A stretch of DNA of 36,722 bases from an uncultured Oscillatoriales cyanobacterium (GCA_903893625.1 CAITND010000148.1:1-36722); one strand, 5' to 3'; shown: positions 1 to 8,756, counted from the first letter of the stretch. The notes: generated by a model from the letters alone, not told the origin. A program made the numbers and translations.

Positions 1-909
1 CAGCAACCTGACACAAAAGCGAACTGGATGGCAATTAAAACAGGAATCTTAAACGGATTACCTGAATGGGCTAAACCCGTCCCTTATCAAATTAAATCAA
101 TAGCCATCAAAGACGCTTGTTTAGCAGTTAAAGCTGCGAAAAAAGGGTTTAAGGTAGATAGTAAGATTCGTCGATGCAAATTTCGGAGTCGCAAGGATGT
201 AAAGCAATCGATTTATATCCCTAAATCTGCAATTAAAGATTGTGGAATTTACCACAGTATATTAGGAGAGTGTAAATTCAAAGAATCACTTCCTGACAAT
301 TTTAGCGATGGTCGATTAACACTAATTTATGGTGAATATTACTTGACCATCTCCACAGAAGTGCAACAACTAAATTCCGAAAACCAAGGGAGAGTTGTTG
401 CCTTAGATCCCGGTGTTCGTACATTCATGACCTTCCTTTCTGAAACATCTTTTGGGTGGCTAGGTAAAGACTCTAACTTACATATTCAGAAATTATGTTT
501 CCAGTTAGATAAGTTAGTTTCCAAGCTATCAAAAGCTAAGTGTAAACAGAAAAGAAATCTCAAAAAAGTAGCTAGTAGACTTCGTTTGGTTTCCAAGTCA
601 AGACGTAAACTTAGAAATAAATCTGTTAGACAAATGTTAACTCTAAGTCATTATGAGTTTAAGCAATTTCTGAAGTGGAAGGCTTGGGAAAACCATAAAA
701 TTGTGATTGATTGTAACGAAGCATATACTTCTAAAACAGTGTCATGGACAGGTGAAATTATCAATAATTTGGGTGGAGCGAAAACGATTAAATCAAATTC
801 TACCCAATTAAAGATGGACAGGGATCTAAATGGTGCGCGAGGGATTTTCCTTCGTGCATTGGTTGATACGCCTTGGTTGAGAGAATATCTTAACTTATGT
901 ATTTGTTAG
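1..909 (+). pseudogene. tnpB: TnpB-family transposon nuclease, 5'-cut by window edge and internally deleted
   Basis: The frame is already open at base 1 and runs into the first ATG at 28, so the gene begins outside the window. The protein has the TnpB RuvC-I aspartate (VALDPGVRTFM, about residue 127 counting from the ATG at 28), the EAYTSKTVSWTG block and the RuvC-III block MDRDLNGARGI near the C-terminus. Between the arginine-rich helix and the KLRNKSVRQML segment, relatives normally carry about 40-50 residues including the ...PTFETS... strand with the RuvC-II glutamate. Here KKVASRLRL runs straight into VSKSRRKLRNKS, so that part is missing in frame. The zinc-ribbon cysteines are replaced (TSKTVSWTG rather than TSKTCSWCG), which as I recall is common in this cyanobacterial branch. 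No tnpA is visible. It is probably an inactive relic, since a catalytic residue is gone. The family call is secure; loss of activity is inferred. Confidence 0.8.
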
Positions 910-1014
910 CAAACGTTAGCAAAAAAGTATCGGTTCGATTCCACTAAAGCCACTTAACCCTCGCCGATCAGAGTTTTTGAGTTCTCTATTCTTCACCCCA
1001 ACTATCCCCTTCCC

Positions 1015-3579
1015 ATGACTTTTTCTAATGCTGGTAGCATCTTAGCTACGCTCACACAAGTGGATCGTATGGGCCTATTGGCAGCGCGTGTCAAAAATCT
1101 GCCAATTGGGGAATTTATTTGCATTTTAGATTTTATTACCGCAGAATTTCAGCAATTTCTACGGGCAATTGATCTGATTAATAATGAAGCGATCGAAACC
1201 CTGTTAGAACAGTTGCTTGATGCTTTTACCCTCAAAATTGGGCAACTTCTGCAAGCTGATTGTACAACCATTTTTTTAATTAATCGGGGAAAAAGCCAAC
1301 TCTGGTATACCAAAGTTCAAGAGGAAACGGGACAAGCAAAAGAAATCCGTTTACCAATGGATTCGGGAATTTTAGGATATGTCGCCCGCACAGGGAAAGC
1401 GATGAATGTGGCGGATGCTCACAACTGTCCGTTATTTGATGTGGAAGTTGATGAACCTGCCGGATATTATACCCGGACAATTCTGTGTATGCCGATTTTT
1501 AGCAGCCAAAAACCAGAGGAAGCGGTGGCGGTGGTGCGGCTGCTGAATAAAGCGGAAGATTTAGCGTTTACAGAAGAAGATGAACAACAATTTCGCGCCT
1601 TTGCTGATTCTATTGGGATTATTTTAGAAAGTTGTCAATCGTTTTTTGTTGCCGCCCGAAATCAACGGGGAGTCGCTGCATTATTAAAAGCAACAACAAC
1701 CTTAGGACAAAGTTTGGATTTAGAAACCACTTTAAAAGCGGTGATGGAACAGGCACGGGATTTAATGCAAGCCGATCGCAGCACGTTATTTTTATTAAAA
1801 AAAGAGACCCAGGAATTGTGGACAAAAGTGGCAACTGCTGATGGTTCAACCATGATGGAAATTCGGATTCCCGCTAATCGAGGTATTGCGGGTTATGTGG
1901 CTTCCACGGGTCAAGTTTTGAATATTCCTGATGCCTATTGCGATCCGCGTTTTGACCCCACAACGGACAAAAGAACAGGCTATCAAACTCGAAATATTTT
2001 ATGTATGCCTGTGTATAATGCGGCGGGAGAATTAATTGGGGTGACTCAGTTAATTAATAAGCATAAAGGCAGTTTTACGAATTCCGATGAGGAATTTTTA
2101 AGGGCGTTTAATGCTCAGGCGGGAATTGCCTTGCAAAATGCTCAGTTATTTGAAAATGTGATGGTTGAAAAACAATATCAAAAGGATATTCTACAAAGTC
2201 TTTCTGATGTGGTGATTTCAACGGATTTACAAGGAAGAATTGTCACGATTAATGATGCAGCTTTGGAATTATTAGGCTGTCCCAAGCCGCAAACGGGTGA
2301 TCGCTCTATTCGTCAATATTGGGAAGAAAAATTAACTGGACGTTATGTGTGGGAAGTCGTACCGATTGAAAATTTAAGATTCCGTTTAGAAGATAGTTTA
2401 CGCCATGCCGCCCGTCATTATGTTCCTGAACAAAGTTTAACTGTCGGTTTAATTAAACAGGAAGAAAGCCAAGAAAATATTACCTGGATGGTTCCGATTT
2501 TAGTGATTCCTGATCGCTATCATGCTGAACTCTATTATCCTTGGGGAGAATCAACTCCTTTACAACAAAATGGGGAGATTATTTCTAAACAGCAAGTTCG
2601 AGAAATTGAACGCAGTATTAATTTAACTGTTAATCCCCTAACGAACCCAGAGGGAGGGGTTAGAGGGGGGTTAGTGGTATTAGAAGATATTAGCCGCGAA
2701 AAACGGATGAAAACCACAATGTATCGGTATATGACCCCAGGAGTTGCTGAACAGGTAATGGCATTAGGAGAAGATGCTTTAATGGTGGGAGAACGCAAGG
2801 AAGTTACTATTTTATTTTCCGATATTCGCGGTTATACAACGTTAACAGAAAATTTAGAAGCATCAGATGTTGTGGCTTTATTAAACCAATATTTTGAAAC
2901 TATGGTAGAAGCGGTTTTTTCCCATGAAGGCACCCTGGATAAATTTATTGGGGATGCGTTAATGGCGGTATTTGGTGCGCCCTTACCTTTGCGAGATAAT
3001 CATGCTTGGATGGCTGTAAAATCGGCATTAGATATGCGCCGACGCTTAAAGGAATTTAACCAAATGCGACCCGATGAACCCCAAATTAGAATCGGTATTG
3101 GAATGAGTTCGGGGGAAGTGGTATCAGGGAATATTGGATCACAGAAACGGATGGACTATACTGTAATTGGGGATGGGGTAAATTTAAGTTCCCGTCTGGA
3201 ACAAATTACCAAACAATATGGCTGTGATATTATTATTAGTGAAATGACTTATCATTTATGCCAAGATAAAATTTGGGTGCGGGAGTTAGATCGAGTCCGG
3301 GTAAAAGGAAAGAATCAAGCGGTGAGTATTTATGAGTTAATTAGTAATCGTTCCATCCCCTTAGATTCAGCAACAAAAGAGTTTTTAGATTGTTTCAATC
3401 AAGGCAGAATTGCTTATTTAGCGAGGGAGTTTAAACAAGCCGTTCATATTTTTGAAGAAGCCAGAAAAATGCGGACTGATGATCGGGCGGTACAAATTCA
3501 TATTGCGCGATCGCAACAATATTTACAGACTTCTGTTCCTGAAGAATGGGATGGAGTATATACAATGACCACAAAATAA
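1015..3579 (+). CDS. cyaB: GAF-GAF-PAS class III adenylate cyclase (CyaB1/CyaB2-like)
   Basis: Predicted to make cAMP from ATP in the cytoplasm. At 854 residues it matches the size and domain order I recall for Anabaena CyaB1 and CyaB2. A helical N-terminus is followed by two GAF domains (about 55-205 and 225-375). Each carries the NK...F...DE signature of cyclic-nucleotide-binding GAFs (LLNKAEDLAFTEEDE; LINKHKGSFTNSDEE). A PAS-like region follows (about 390-560), then a cyclase domain from about 585. The two metal aspartates are in FSDIRGYT and FIGDALMAVFGAP. The adenine-selecting Lys is in LDKFIGD and the Thr in DYTVIGD, with Asn and Arg of the transition-state pair in GDGVNLSSRLE. The tail after about 780 looks helical, TPR-like. 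The ATG at 1015 is the first plausible start, but its ribosome site is weak. A palindromic repeat interrupts the PAS-cyclase linker in frame. The gene stands alone, facing the AAA+ gene. cAMP feedback through the GAFs is known for relatives, not shown here. Confidence 0.92.
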   Translation: MTFSNAGSILATLTQVDRMGLLAARVKNLPIGEFICILDFITAEFQQFLRAIDLINNEAIETLLEQLLDAFTLKIGQLLQADCTTIFLINRGKSQLWYTKVQEETGQAKEIRLPMDSGILGYVARTGKAMNVADAHNCPLFDVEVDEPAGYYTRTILCMPIFSSQKPEEAVAVVRLLNKAEDLAFTEEDEQQFRAFADSIGIILESCQSFFVAARNQRGVAALLKATTTLGQSLDLETTLKAVMEQARDLMQADRSTLFLLKKETQELWTKVATADGSTMMEIRIPANRGIAGYVASTGQVLNIPDAYCDPRFDPTTDKRTGYQTRNILCMPVYNAAGELIGVTQLINKHKGSFTNSDEEFLRAFNAQAGIALQNAQLFENVMVEKQYQKDILQSLSDVVISTDLQGRIVTINDAALELLGCPKPQTGDRSIRQYWEEKLTGRYVWEVVPIENLRFRLEDSLRHAARHYVPEQSLTVGLIKQEESQENITWMVPILVIPDRYHAELYYPWGESTPLQQNGEIISKQQVREIERSINLTVNPLTNPEGGVRGGLVVLEDISREKRMKTTMYRYMTPGVAEQVMALGEDALMVGERKEVTILFSDIRGYTTLTENLEASDVVALLNQYFETMVEAVFSHEGTLDKFIGDALMAVFGAPLPLRDNHAWMAVKSALDMRRRLKEFNQMRPDEPQIRIGIGMSSGEVVSGNIGSQKRMDYTVIGDGVNLSSRLEQITKQYGCDIIISEMTYHLCQDKIWVRELDRVRVKGKNQAVSIYELISNRSIPLDSATKEFLDCFNQGRIAYLAREFKQAVHIFEEARKMRTDDRAVQIHIARSQQYLQTSVPEEWDGVYTMTTK
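2631..2685. repeat. Palindromic GC-rich repeat inserted in frame in the cyclase gene
   Basis: Left arm TAATCCCCTAAC and right arm GTTAGAGGGGGGTTA fold back imperfectly around a GAACCCAGAGGGAGGG core. It is translated as a Pro/Gly-rich stretch (NPLTNPEGGVRGG) between the PAS region and the cyclase domain. The base composition differs sharply from the AT-rich gene around it. It resembles the small palindromic repeats that litter cyanobacterial genomes, and it keeps the reading frame. Confidence 0.55.
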
Positions 3580-3599
3580 GTAAAACATTTGAATTACTA

Positions 3600-3643
3600 A
3601 TTACGAATTGAGAATTACGAATTATTAATTCTCAATTCGTAAT
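3600..3643. terminator. Perfect 18-bp inverted repeat between convergent genes (likely bidirectional terminator or mobile palindrome)
   Basis: Arms 3600-3617 and 3626-3643 are perfect reverse complements with an 8-base loop. The arms are built from the AATTACG/AATTGAG words that recur as a tandem repeat at 21507-21569. It lies 20 bases past the cyclase stop and about 50 bases past the AAA+ gene stop on the other strand. There is no clean T-run, so the terminator role is inferred from position and stem strength. Confidence 0.6.
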
Positions 3644-3696
3644 TCTCAAGCATAATCTCCCACTATTTTATCGGTTAATAACTGAGGCTTTCAAAA

Positions 3697-5544
3697 TCAA
3701 GCCGGACGCTGTTCAACTAACACTTGGTAAGCATCATTAAAATCATCGGTTGTAATCCGAATATCGGCTGGATCAGTCATTCCCTGATGTCGATAACGGC
3801 GAATTGCCATCACTGCGGCTTGGTTAGATAACAAAGCCAAATCTGCCCCATTCCAGCCTTCCGTTGCTTCCGCCCAAGAGCCTAAATCCACATCTTGTAA
3901 AGGACGTTCCTGATTATGGACTTGTAGAATGGCTAAACGACTGGAACTATTGGGTAAATCAACTTTTAACTGCAAATCCAAGCGTCCAGCGCGTAATAGG
4001 GCAGGGTCTAAGGCATCAGGGCGATTTGTTGCCCCAATCACCAAAATTGTCGCTCCAGTCTGTAACCCATCTAACTCGGTTAATATTTGTCCGACAACCC
4101 GGTCACTAACGCCAGAATCCCCACTATAACGACCTCTTGCCGGGGCTAAGGTATCAATTTCATCAATAAACACCACACAAGGGGCAGCTTGACGGGCTTT
4201 GGCAAATAGCTCGCGCACCGCTTGTTCACTCGCACCGACCCACTTACTCAGGAGTTCCGGGCCATTAATACCAATAAAATTCGCTCGCGCCTGAGATGCA
4301 ACTGCTTTTGCCAATAAGGTTTTTCCGGTTCCCGGTGGCCCCCAAAGCAAAATTCCTTTCGGGGCTTGGGCTTTAGTTTGCAAATATAATTGGGGATGGA
4401 GCAAAGCCCCTTCCACGGACTCCTGTAAGGTTTGTTTAATTTGTTCCAATCCGCCAATATCGTCCCAAGCAATCTGGGGAGATTCCACTTCCACAGAACG
4501 CAACACCGCCGGTTTAACTTCTTTGAGGGCTTGCAAAAAGTCGGTCTGAATCACCGTCATTGTTTCTGGAATTTTTGATTCAATCGTCGGAACCTGACGG
4601 CGCAAAGCACTATAGGCAGCTTTTTGACAAACAGCTTTTAAATCCGACCCCACAAATCCCACCGCATTATCCGCAATTAAATCTAAGGAAACCGATTGAT
4701 CTAAGGGCATGGAACGGCTGAGAATCTGGAGGATTTCCAAACGTCCATTGCGATCAGGTACCCGAAACTGCACTTCTCGGTCAAACCGTCCGGGGCGGCG
4801 TAAGGCGGGGTCAAGATGGTCGGGGCGGTTAGTCGCGGCCAGAAGAATTACCCCTTGAGTTTGGGCAAAACCATCCATTAAACTGAGCAGTTGGGCAACC
4901 AGTCGTTTTTCCACTTCCCCTTCAACTTTGCTGCGGTCGGGGGCAATGCTATCAATTTCGTCAATAAAAACAATACAAGGAGCATTTTTAGCAGCTTTCT
5001 CAAAAATCCCCCGCAGTCGTTGTTCGGCTTCCCCATAATATTTGCTCATCACTTCTGGCCCAACCAAGGCAATATAGTTGACGTCGAGTTCTTTTGCGAG
5101 AGCGCGGGCCGTCAGGGTTTTGCCCGTTCCAGGAGGGCCAACTAAAAGAACACCGCGAGTGGGTTCGAGTCCTAATTTCGCTAATAAGTCGGGGCGTTTT
5201 AAGGGAATGACAATTAGTTCTTTGAGTTCTTTAAGAACTTCAGTCAATCCACCAACATCTTTAAGGGAGGCGATTGTGGGTTCCTCTAGGGGTGTCATGG
5301 TGTCTCCAAATCCTGAATCTGAGGGGGAAGATGTGCGACTGCGATTAATCTCAAAATCATCGCCACCGGAATTGGTCGGACGGGAAATGCCGCCGGGACG
5401 GGGAATGCCGCCGGAACGGGGAATACCACTCAAGGGACGAGAACTAAACTGCACGTCAGTTTTAATTTCTCCTTTTTCAAGTTTTTCTTCTAAGGTCTTC
5501 GCCAGTTCGACTAATTGCTCAAAACCTTTGAATAAGTCTGTCAT
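3697..5544 (-). CDS. CDC48-like double AAA+ ATPase, last gene of the gas-vesicle region
   Basis: 615 residues with two AAA+ modules and no CDC48 N domain. D1: Walker A GPPGTGKT at 136-143, Walker B IVFIDEID at 191-198, pore loop KYYG at 168-171, arginine fingers R250/R253. D2: Walker A at 402-409, Walker B at about 457-464, pore loop KWVG at 434-437, fingers R518/R521. Both rings look competent for ATP hydrolysis and substrate threading. In place of the N domain is a short helical segment (residues 1-30), then a flexible stretch with repeated IPR.GG units (about 38-60). It starts 84 bases after the ArsA-like gene on the same strand, so co-transcription is plausible. The inferred role is unfolding or remodelling a client during gas-vesicle assembly or turnover. 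A general CDC48/VCP-like quality-control role is equally possible on sequence alone. ATG start at 5544. Confidence 0.9.
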   Translation of the reverse strand: MTDLFKGFEQLVELAKTLEEKLEKGEIKTDVQFSSRPLSGIPRSGGIPRPGGISRPTNSGGDDFEINRSRTSSPSDSGFGDTMTPLEEPTIASLKDVGGLTEVLKELKELIVIPLKRPDLLAKLGLEPTRGVLLVGPPGTGKTLTARALAKELDVNYIALVGPEVMSKYYGEAEQRLRGIFEKAAKNAPCIVFIDEIDSIAPDRSKVEGEVEKRLVAQLLSLMDGFAQTQGVILLAATNRPDHLDPALRRPGRFDREVQFRVPDRNGRLEILQILSRSMPLDQSVSLDLIADNAVGFVGSDLKAVCQKAAYSALRRQVPTIESKIPETMTVIQTDFLQALKEVKPAVLRSVEVESPQIAWDDIGGLEQIKQTLQESVEGALLHPQLYLQTKAQAPKGILLWGPPGTGKTLLAKAVASQARANFIGINGPELLSKWVGASEQAVRELFAKARQAAPCVVFIDEIDTLAPARGRYSGDSGVSDRVVGQILTELDGLQTGATILVIGATNRPDALDPALLRAGRLDLQLKVDLPNSSSRLAILQVHNQERPLQDVDLGSWAEATEGWNGADLALLSNQAAVMAIRRYRHQGMTDPADIRITTDDFNDAYQVLVEQRPA

Positions 5545-5628
5545 AAAATTTCTCCTGAATTAATTGAATGATATAGGCTGGGGGATGAGATTCGGTTTAG
5601 GAATCTAAGGTTGAAGACGTAGATGCCC

Positions 5629-7530
5629 TTAAAACAGAAGATCGGCTGCCCCTTTAACTCGCGCCAGAGGTTCTACTGACCGAGGTAAACTGGGTAAGCG
5701 AATCAGAGTTTGATCGGGAAATAAATCCCGATCAATTTCTTCATCAGTGTGATAGCGGTTCTGCACCACATAGCGCTGATAGACTCCCATTTTTTTCAAA
5801 GATGCTGTTAATCGAACTTGTTCGGCGATAATCGCTTCTTGGGCTTGTAGGACACCAATAAATTCTGTGTGTTGGGAATTTTTTAATTTTTTCTGGGATT
5901 GCACGACTTGTTGCCTTAAATTTCGCAATCGTCCCATTAAATCCAAGCGACCTAAGACATTTTGATACTTCATCCACAGCTTAAAAATCCAAGCTAACCA
6001 ATCCCCTAAAGCGGTTGGCATTTCTAAAAAACGCAGGAGATGCCCGGTAGGGGCTGTATCTAAAATAATTAAGTCTTGTTGTTTCTTGTCTAATAAATCC
6101 ATGACGGTTACTAGGGATAACATTTCATCAATTCCAGGTAAAGATTGAGCCACAATTTGTCGCCAAGCTTCAGGAGTATAAGCAAGTTTGACCGATCCTT
6201 CCTCCCTCCCTTCTCCACTAATCATTTCTGCCAGTTCCCACAGATAATCATTGCGAAATTGTTCTAAAACAACATCAGCATCGACTTCTTGACCACTTAA
6301 ATTTGCTGTTACTTGTGTGGGTTGATGCCCTAATTTCTCCCCAAACGCATCTCCTAAAGAATGGGCGGGATCAATGGAAATGATCCGAATTTTTTTCTCA
6401 GGATAACGATGCGCTAAACCCCATCCAATGGCGGCAGCAACGGTTGTTTTACCCACTCCTCCCTTTCCGCCAATGATAATCAGTTGGCGTTTTTCTGCGA
6501 TAAAATCACTAAAACTAGGGAGGATTTTTTGTGGCCATTCGATCTTCGGTGGCGGAACTAATACAACACTCTTGATTTCTTGAATTTGGTTCATGATCTG
6601 ATCTAAGGCAGCATTCCCCAGGGGTTCTATGGCTTGTTGGGGAATGGTAAAAATCGATTCCTGACCGGGGAGTTTTAGGAATTTATTGAGGAGTTGTTGT
6701 TGTTCGCTATAGCAATCTAAGTTTAGGTCTGACTGGGTTAGAATTCGATTGATAAATAGGCTACCGCAGGGAATATTTAAGCCATGCAAACTATAGATTA
6801 ATCGTTCTGTTTCTAATAAACTCATTGGTTCAGCAATTGCCACGACTAAACAACTCGTGAAGTTGGCATCTTGCAGCAGTTGTTTTCCTTCTGTTAATTC
6901 TGATTTCATTTTCACCAAGAAATCATCCACTTCATCTACATTATAGGTTCCGGCAAAAGTTCGGGAGATGACTTGATGTTTCTCTTGAAATAATTCCAAA
7001 GAATTTAAAATAATTTCTAAAAAGTCTTTAATTCCTAATAAATTTAAGGTGTGGCCAGAAGGAGCCATATCAACGACAATTCGATCTACAATTTTTTCAG
7101 TTAGCAATCGTTGAATTTCTAATAAACCCATAATTTCATCTAAACCAGGCCAGTCTAAATCCCAAACTGGGGTTAAATCTTCCCCTTCAACAAAGCTTCC
7201 ACGTTCGACTAAGAGTTCTAAAAATTTCCCGTATTTTGCTTTAAATTCTAAGAGTAATTTTCCGGCATCTAACGCCCTTACTTTTAAGTTCGGCAAGTCT
7301 TCTAAGGGTAATGCTTGATCTAAAACTTGAATTTGTAAGACATCCCCTAAAGAATGGGCGGGATCTGTTGAAATTAATAGGATTTGTTCATCGGGAAATA
7401 ATTTAGCCCAACGACGAGCGAACCCACAGGAAAGGGTTGTTTTTCCGACTCCACCTTTGCCACTAAACATGACTAAGTGGCGAGAGTCATAAGGGTTAAG
7501 AAGGTTGTTGACCGAGTGAAAATTTTTCAT
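5629..7530 (-). CDS. Tandem ArsA/Get3-family ATPase in the gas-vesicle region
   Basis: About 633 residues in two homologous halves. Each half has a deviant P-loop (FSGKGGVGKTT at about 22-32; GGKGGVGKTT at about 354-363), a switch I DPAHSLGD motif and a switch II block (DMAPSGHTLN; DTAPTGHLLRF). The duplicated layout resembles the arsenite-pump ATPase ArsA. However, the C-terminal half contains no cysteine at all, so the classical three-cysteine arsenite site cannot form, and no arsB or arsR lies nearby. Single-domain relatives (Get3/TRC40) carry hydrophobic tail-anchored proteins. I chose the ATG at 7530; a longer reading from a TTG at 7611 overlaps the upstream gene and adds 27 unconvincing residues. 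It begins 11 bases after the GvpL/F-family gene. The gvp link is positional. Shielding a hydrophobic Gvp subunit is a hypothesis. Confidence 0.88.
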   Translation of the reverse strand: MKNFHSVNNLLNPYDSRHLVMFSGKGGVGKTTLSCGFARRWAKLFPDEQILLISTDPAHSLGDVLQIQVLDQALPLEDLPNLKVRALDAGKLLLEFKAKYGKFLELLVERGSFVEGEDLTPVWDLDWPGLDEIMGLLEIQRLLTEKIVDRIVVDMAPSGHTLNLLGIKDFLEIILNSLELFQEKHQVISRTFAGTYNVDEVDDFLVKMKSELTEGKQLLQDANFTSCLVVAIAEPMSLLETERLIYSLHGLNIPCGSLFINRILTQSDLNLDCYSEQQQLLNKFLKLPGQESIFTIPQQAIEPLGNAALDQIMNQIQEIKSVVLVPPPKIEWPQKILPSFSDFIAEKRQLIIIGGKGGVGKTTVAAAIGWGLAHRYPEKKIRIISIDPAHSLGDAFGEKLGHQPTQVTANLSGQEVDADVVLEQFRNDYLWELAEMISGEGREEGSVKLAYTPEAWRQIVAQSLPGIDEMLSLVTVMDLLDKKQQDLIILDTAPTGHLLRFLEMPTALGDWLAWIFKLWMKYQNVLGRLDLMGRLRNLRQQVVQSQKKLKNSQHTEFIGVLQAQEAIIAEQVRLTASLKKMGVYQRYVVQNRYHTDEEIDRDLFPDQTLIRLPSLPRSVEPLARVKGAADLLF

Positions 7531-7541
7531 AGAGAAACCCG

Positions 7542-8225
7542 TTAAATAAAGTGATAGGGGGGAGAAATTTTTCCCAATTGCAATTGCCAACGGGGACAAG
7601 CTTTCTGCCAATTTAAGAAATGATTAGTTAGTAAAGGTTCATCTTGATAATAAACTAAAAGGTAAATTCGTGATTCTGCCCCTGGAGAAGCAATAATAAT
7701 CGTTGATTGATAGCTCTCGGTGACTAAATGAACAACATTTTGCCATTCTGTCGCTTGCAGAATATAAAAGTCTTGCTGGGTTTGATAGTGCTGTTTTTTA
7801 GCTAAAAAATATTGTCTTCCCCCGCTCTCCGCAGATAGAACAGGTTCCTCTAACTTCCGAGGAATACATTTTAAAAGATATTCCCCTTTTCCTTGGAGTT
7901 GTTGGAGCTTTTCTTGATATTCTTGGGTATTAGCACGGAGATGGGCGAGTAAATTTTCTGCCTCTAAAAAAGATGTGCCAAAACGCAAAGGTAAAACAGT
8001 CATTTGCTGAAACAATTCGCAGATGACGCGATCATGGCAGACAACTGCTTTAATCAAGCGTTCATCATCATTTTGTATGGTATCTAAACAAACTTCAGGT
8101 TCTACTAGAGCCGAGATTTCACCTGAACTCATCAGTAAGACTTGGTGGGCAATCCCAACAGGTAATTTCAGTTTTTCTGTTGGGGTTTTTAAAAAAGCGT
8201 AAGCATGTAGATTATACAATTTCAT
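7542..8225 (-). CDS. GvpL/GvpF-family gas vesicle protein (GvpW-type position)
   Basis: About 227 residues from the ATG at 8225 (MKLYNLHAYAFL). A longer TTG reading from 8252 is less likely. The hallmark GvpF/L features are an N-terminal strand with YAFL, a conserved VICELF..MTVLPLRFGT block near residues 74-90 and a C-terminal GPxPPYHF-like ending (LGKISPPYHFI). The second copy of this family, at 8844-9578, shares LLPLRFG and a C-terminal APYTFAQL. GvpF/L proteins are accessory proteins needed for gas-vesicle assembly, thought to bind GvpA before or during growth. In Anabaena-type clusters a GvpF/L relative called GvpW follows gvpV, so this may be its equivalent. The gene heads the GvpL-ArsA-CDC48 group. 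It is separated from gvpF by the oppositely oriented gvpV, so it must have its own promoter or rely on readthrough. Confidence 0.82.
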   Translation of the reverse strand: MKLYNLHAYAFLKTPTEKLKLPVGIAHQVLLMSSGEISALVEPEVCLDTIQNDDERLIKAVVCHDRVICELFQQMTVLPLRFGTSFLEAENLLAHLRANTQEYQEKLQQLQGKGEYLLKCIPRKLEEPVLSAESGGRQYFLAKKQHYQTQQDFYILQATEWQNVVHLVTESYQSTIIIASPGAESRIYLLVYYQDEPLLTNHFLNWQKACPRWQLQLGKISPPYHFI

Positions 8226-8337
8226 GGGCTTTGCCAAGGTAAAATTTTTCAAAATTTTACAAATCTTTGTATGGGGATGTTTAATTCCAATTAAAGGAAT
8301 TTTTTAAGAAAACCATGTATAACGTAAAGTTCCCCGC

Positions 8338-8343
8338 TATAAT
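8338..8343 (+). promoter_or_regulatory. Candidate -10 box for gvpV
   Basis: TATAAT lies 25 bases before the gvpV ATG, in the divergent gap with the GvpL/F-family gene. No good -35 box is seen at the right distance, and the implied leader is short (about 18 bases). An AGGA ribosome site precedes the ATG at 8368. Confidence 0.4.
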
Positions 8344-8367
8344 ATTATAAACTATCCAGGAATTATT

Positions 8368-8688
8368 ATGGCACACGTTCGTATTCAAGGCCCTATTAAA
8401 CCCAAAATTAGCACAATGCCTCGGAATAAATCTGAAGCATCCCAGCAACTTGAGCTTTATAAGTTGATTACCGAACAACAACGCATCCAAAAAGAATTAA
8501 AATTCATGGAACAGCGAACTCAGCAGTTAAAAAATCGACTAATGGTTCTGGGTCATCAAATCGAGAGTACAGAACAGAATATTCAAGATTTACGTCAAGC
8601 TAATCCCGGTTTCCCTAAAATGATTTATCATTCTAAACCTGCTGCTGTTCAATCTTCTAATTTTCAAGCCTTTGACCTGGAATATTAA
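8368..8688 (+). CDS. gvpV: Gas vesicle protein GvpV-like, opposite strand to the rest of the cluster
   Basis: 106 residues, basic N-terminus (RIQGPIKPKISTMPRNKS) followed by a long charged helix with coiled-coil character (about 25-75: QLELYKLITEQQRIQKELKFM) and a short tail. This matches my memory of cyanobacterial GvpV, a small protein of unknown biochemical role encoded after gvpF/gvpG in Anabaena and Microcystis clusters. Here the gene is inverted relative to its neighbours and divides the minus-strand gvp genes into an A-C-N-J-K-F unit and a GvpL/F-ArsA-CDC48 unit. It has its own ribosome site (AGGA), a TATAAT box and a terminator hairpin, so it is a monocistronic unit. The name rests on length, composition and position, not on a strong motif. 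Confidence 0.7.
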   Translation: MAHVRIQGPIKPKISTMPRNKSEASQQLELYKLITEQQRIQKELKFMEQRTQQLKNRLMVLGHQIESTEQNIQDLRQANPGFPKMIYHSKPAAVQSSNFQAFDLEY

Positions 8689-8699
8689 GACTTAAGAAC

Positions 8700-8756
8700 A
8701 GGCGGGTTAAGTGCGAGGATGCTTTAATTATTCCCCTGATAAAACCCGCCTTTACA
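8700..8756 (+). terminator. Terminator hairpin after gvpV
   Basis: Arms AGGCGGGTT (8700-8708) and AACCCGCCT (8743-8751) pair perfectly and are followed by a weak TT tail, 12 bases after the gvpV stop. The loop is long (34 bases). The same hairpin may stop minus-strand transcription coming from gvpF. Confidence 0.6.

Noticed and set aside
930-960. A GGTTCGATTCC string resembling a tRNA T-loop after the first tnpB
   Set aside because: The flanking bases do not pair as a T-stem and no anticodon or D arm lies upstream.
5629-7530. Arsenic-resistance operon interpretation of the ArsA-like gene
   Set aside because: No arsB, arsC or arsR nearby and the C-terminal half has no cysteine, so the metalloid site is absent.
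8283-8306. Small hairpin AATTCC/GGAATT with a T-run before gvpV
   Set aside because: It is on the plus strand with no gene upstream to terminate and has only a six-bp AT-rich stem.
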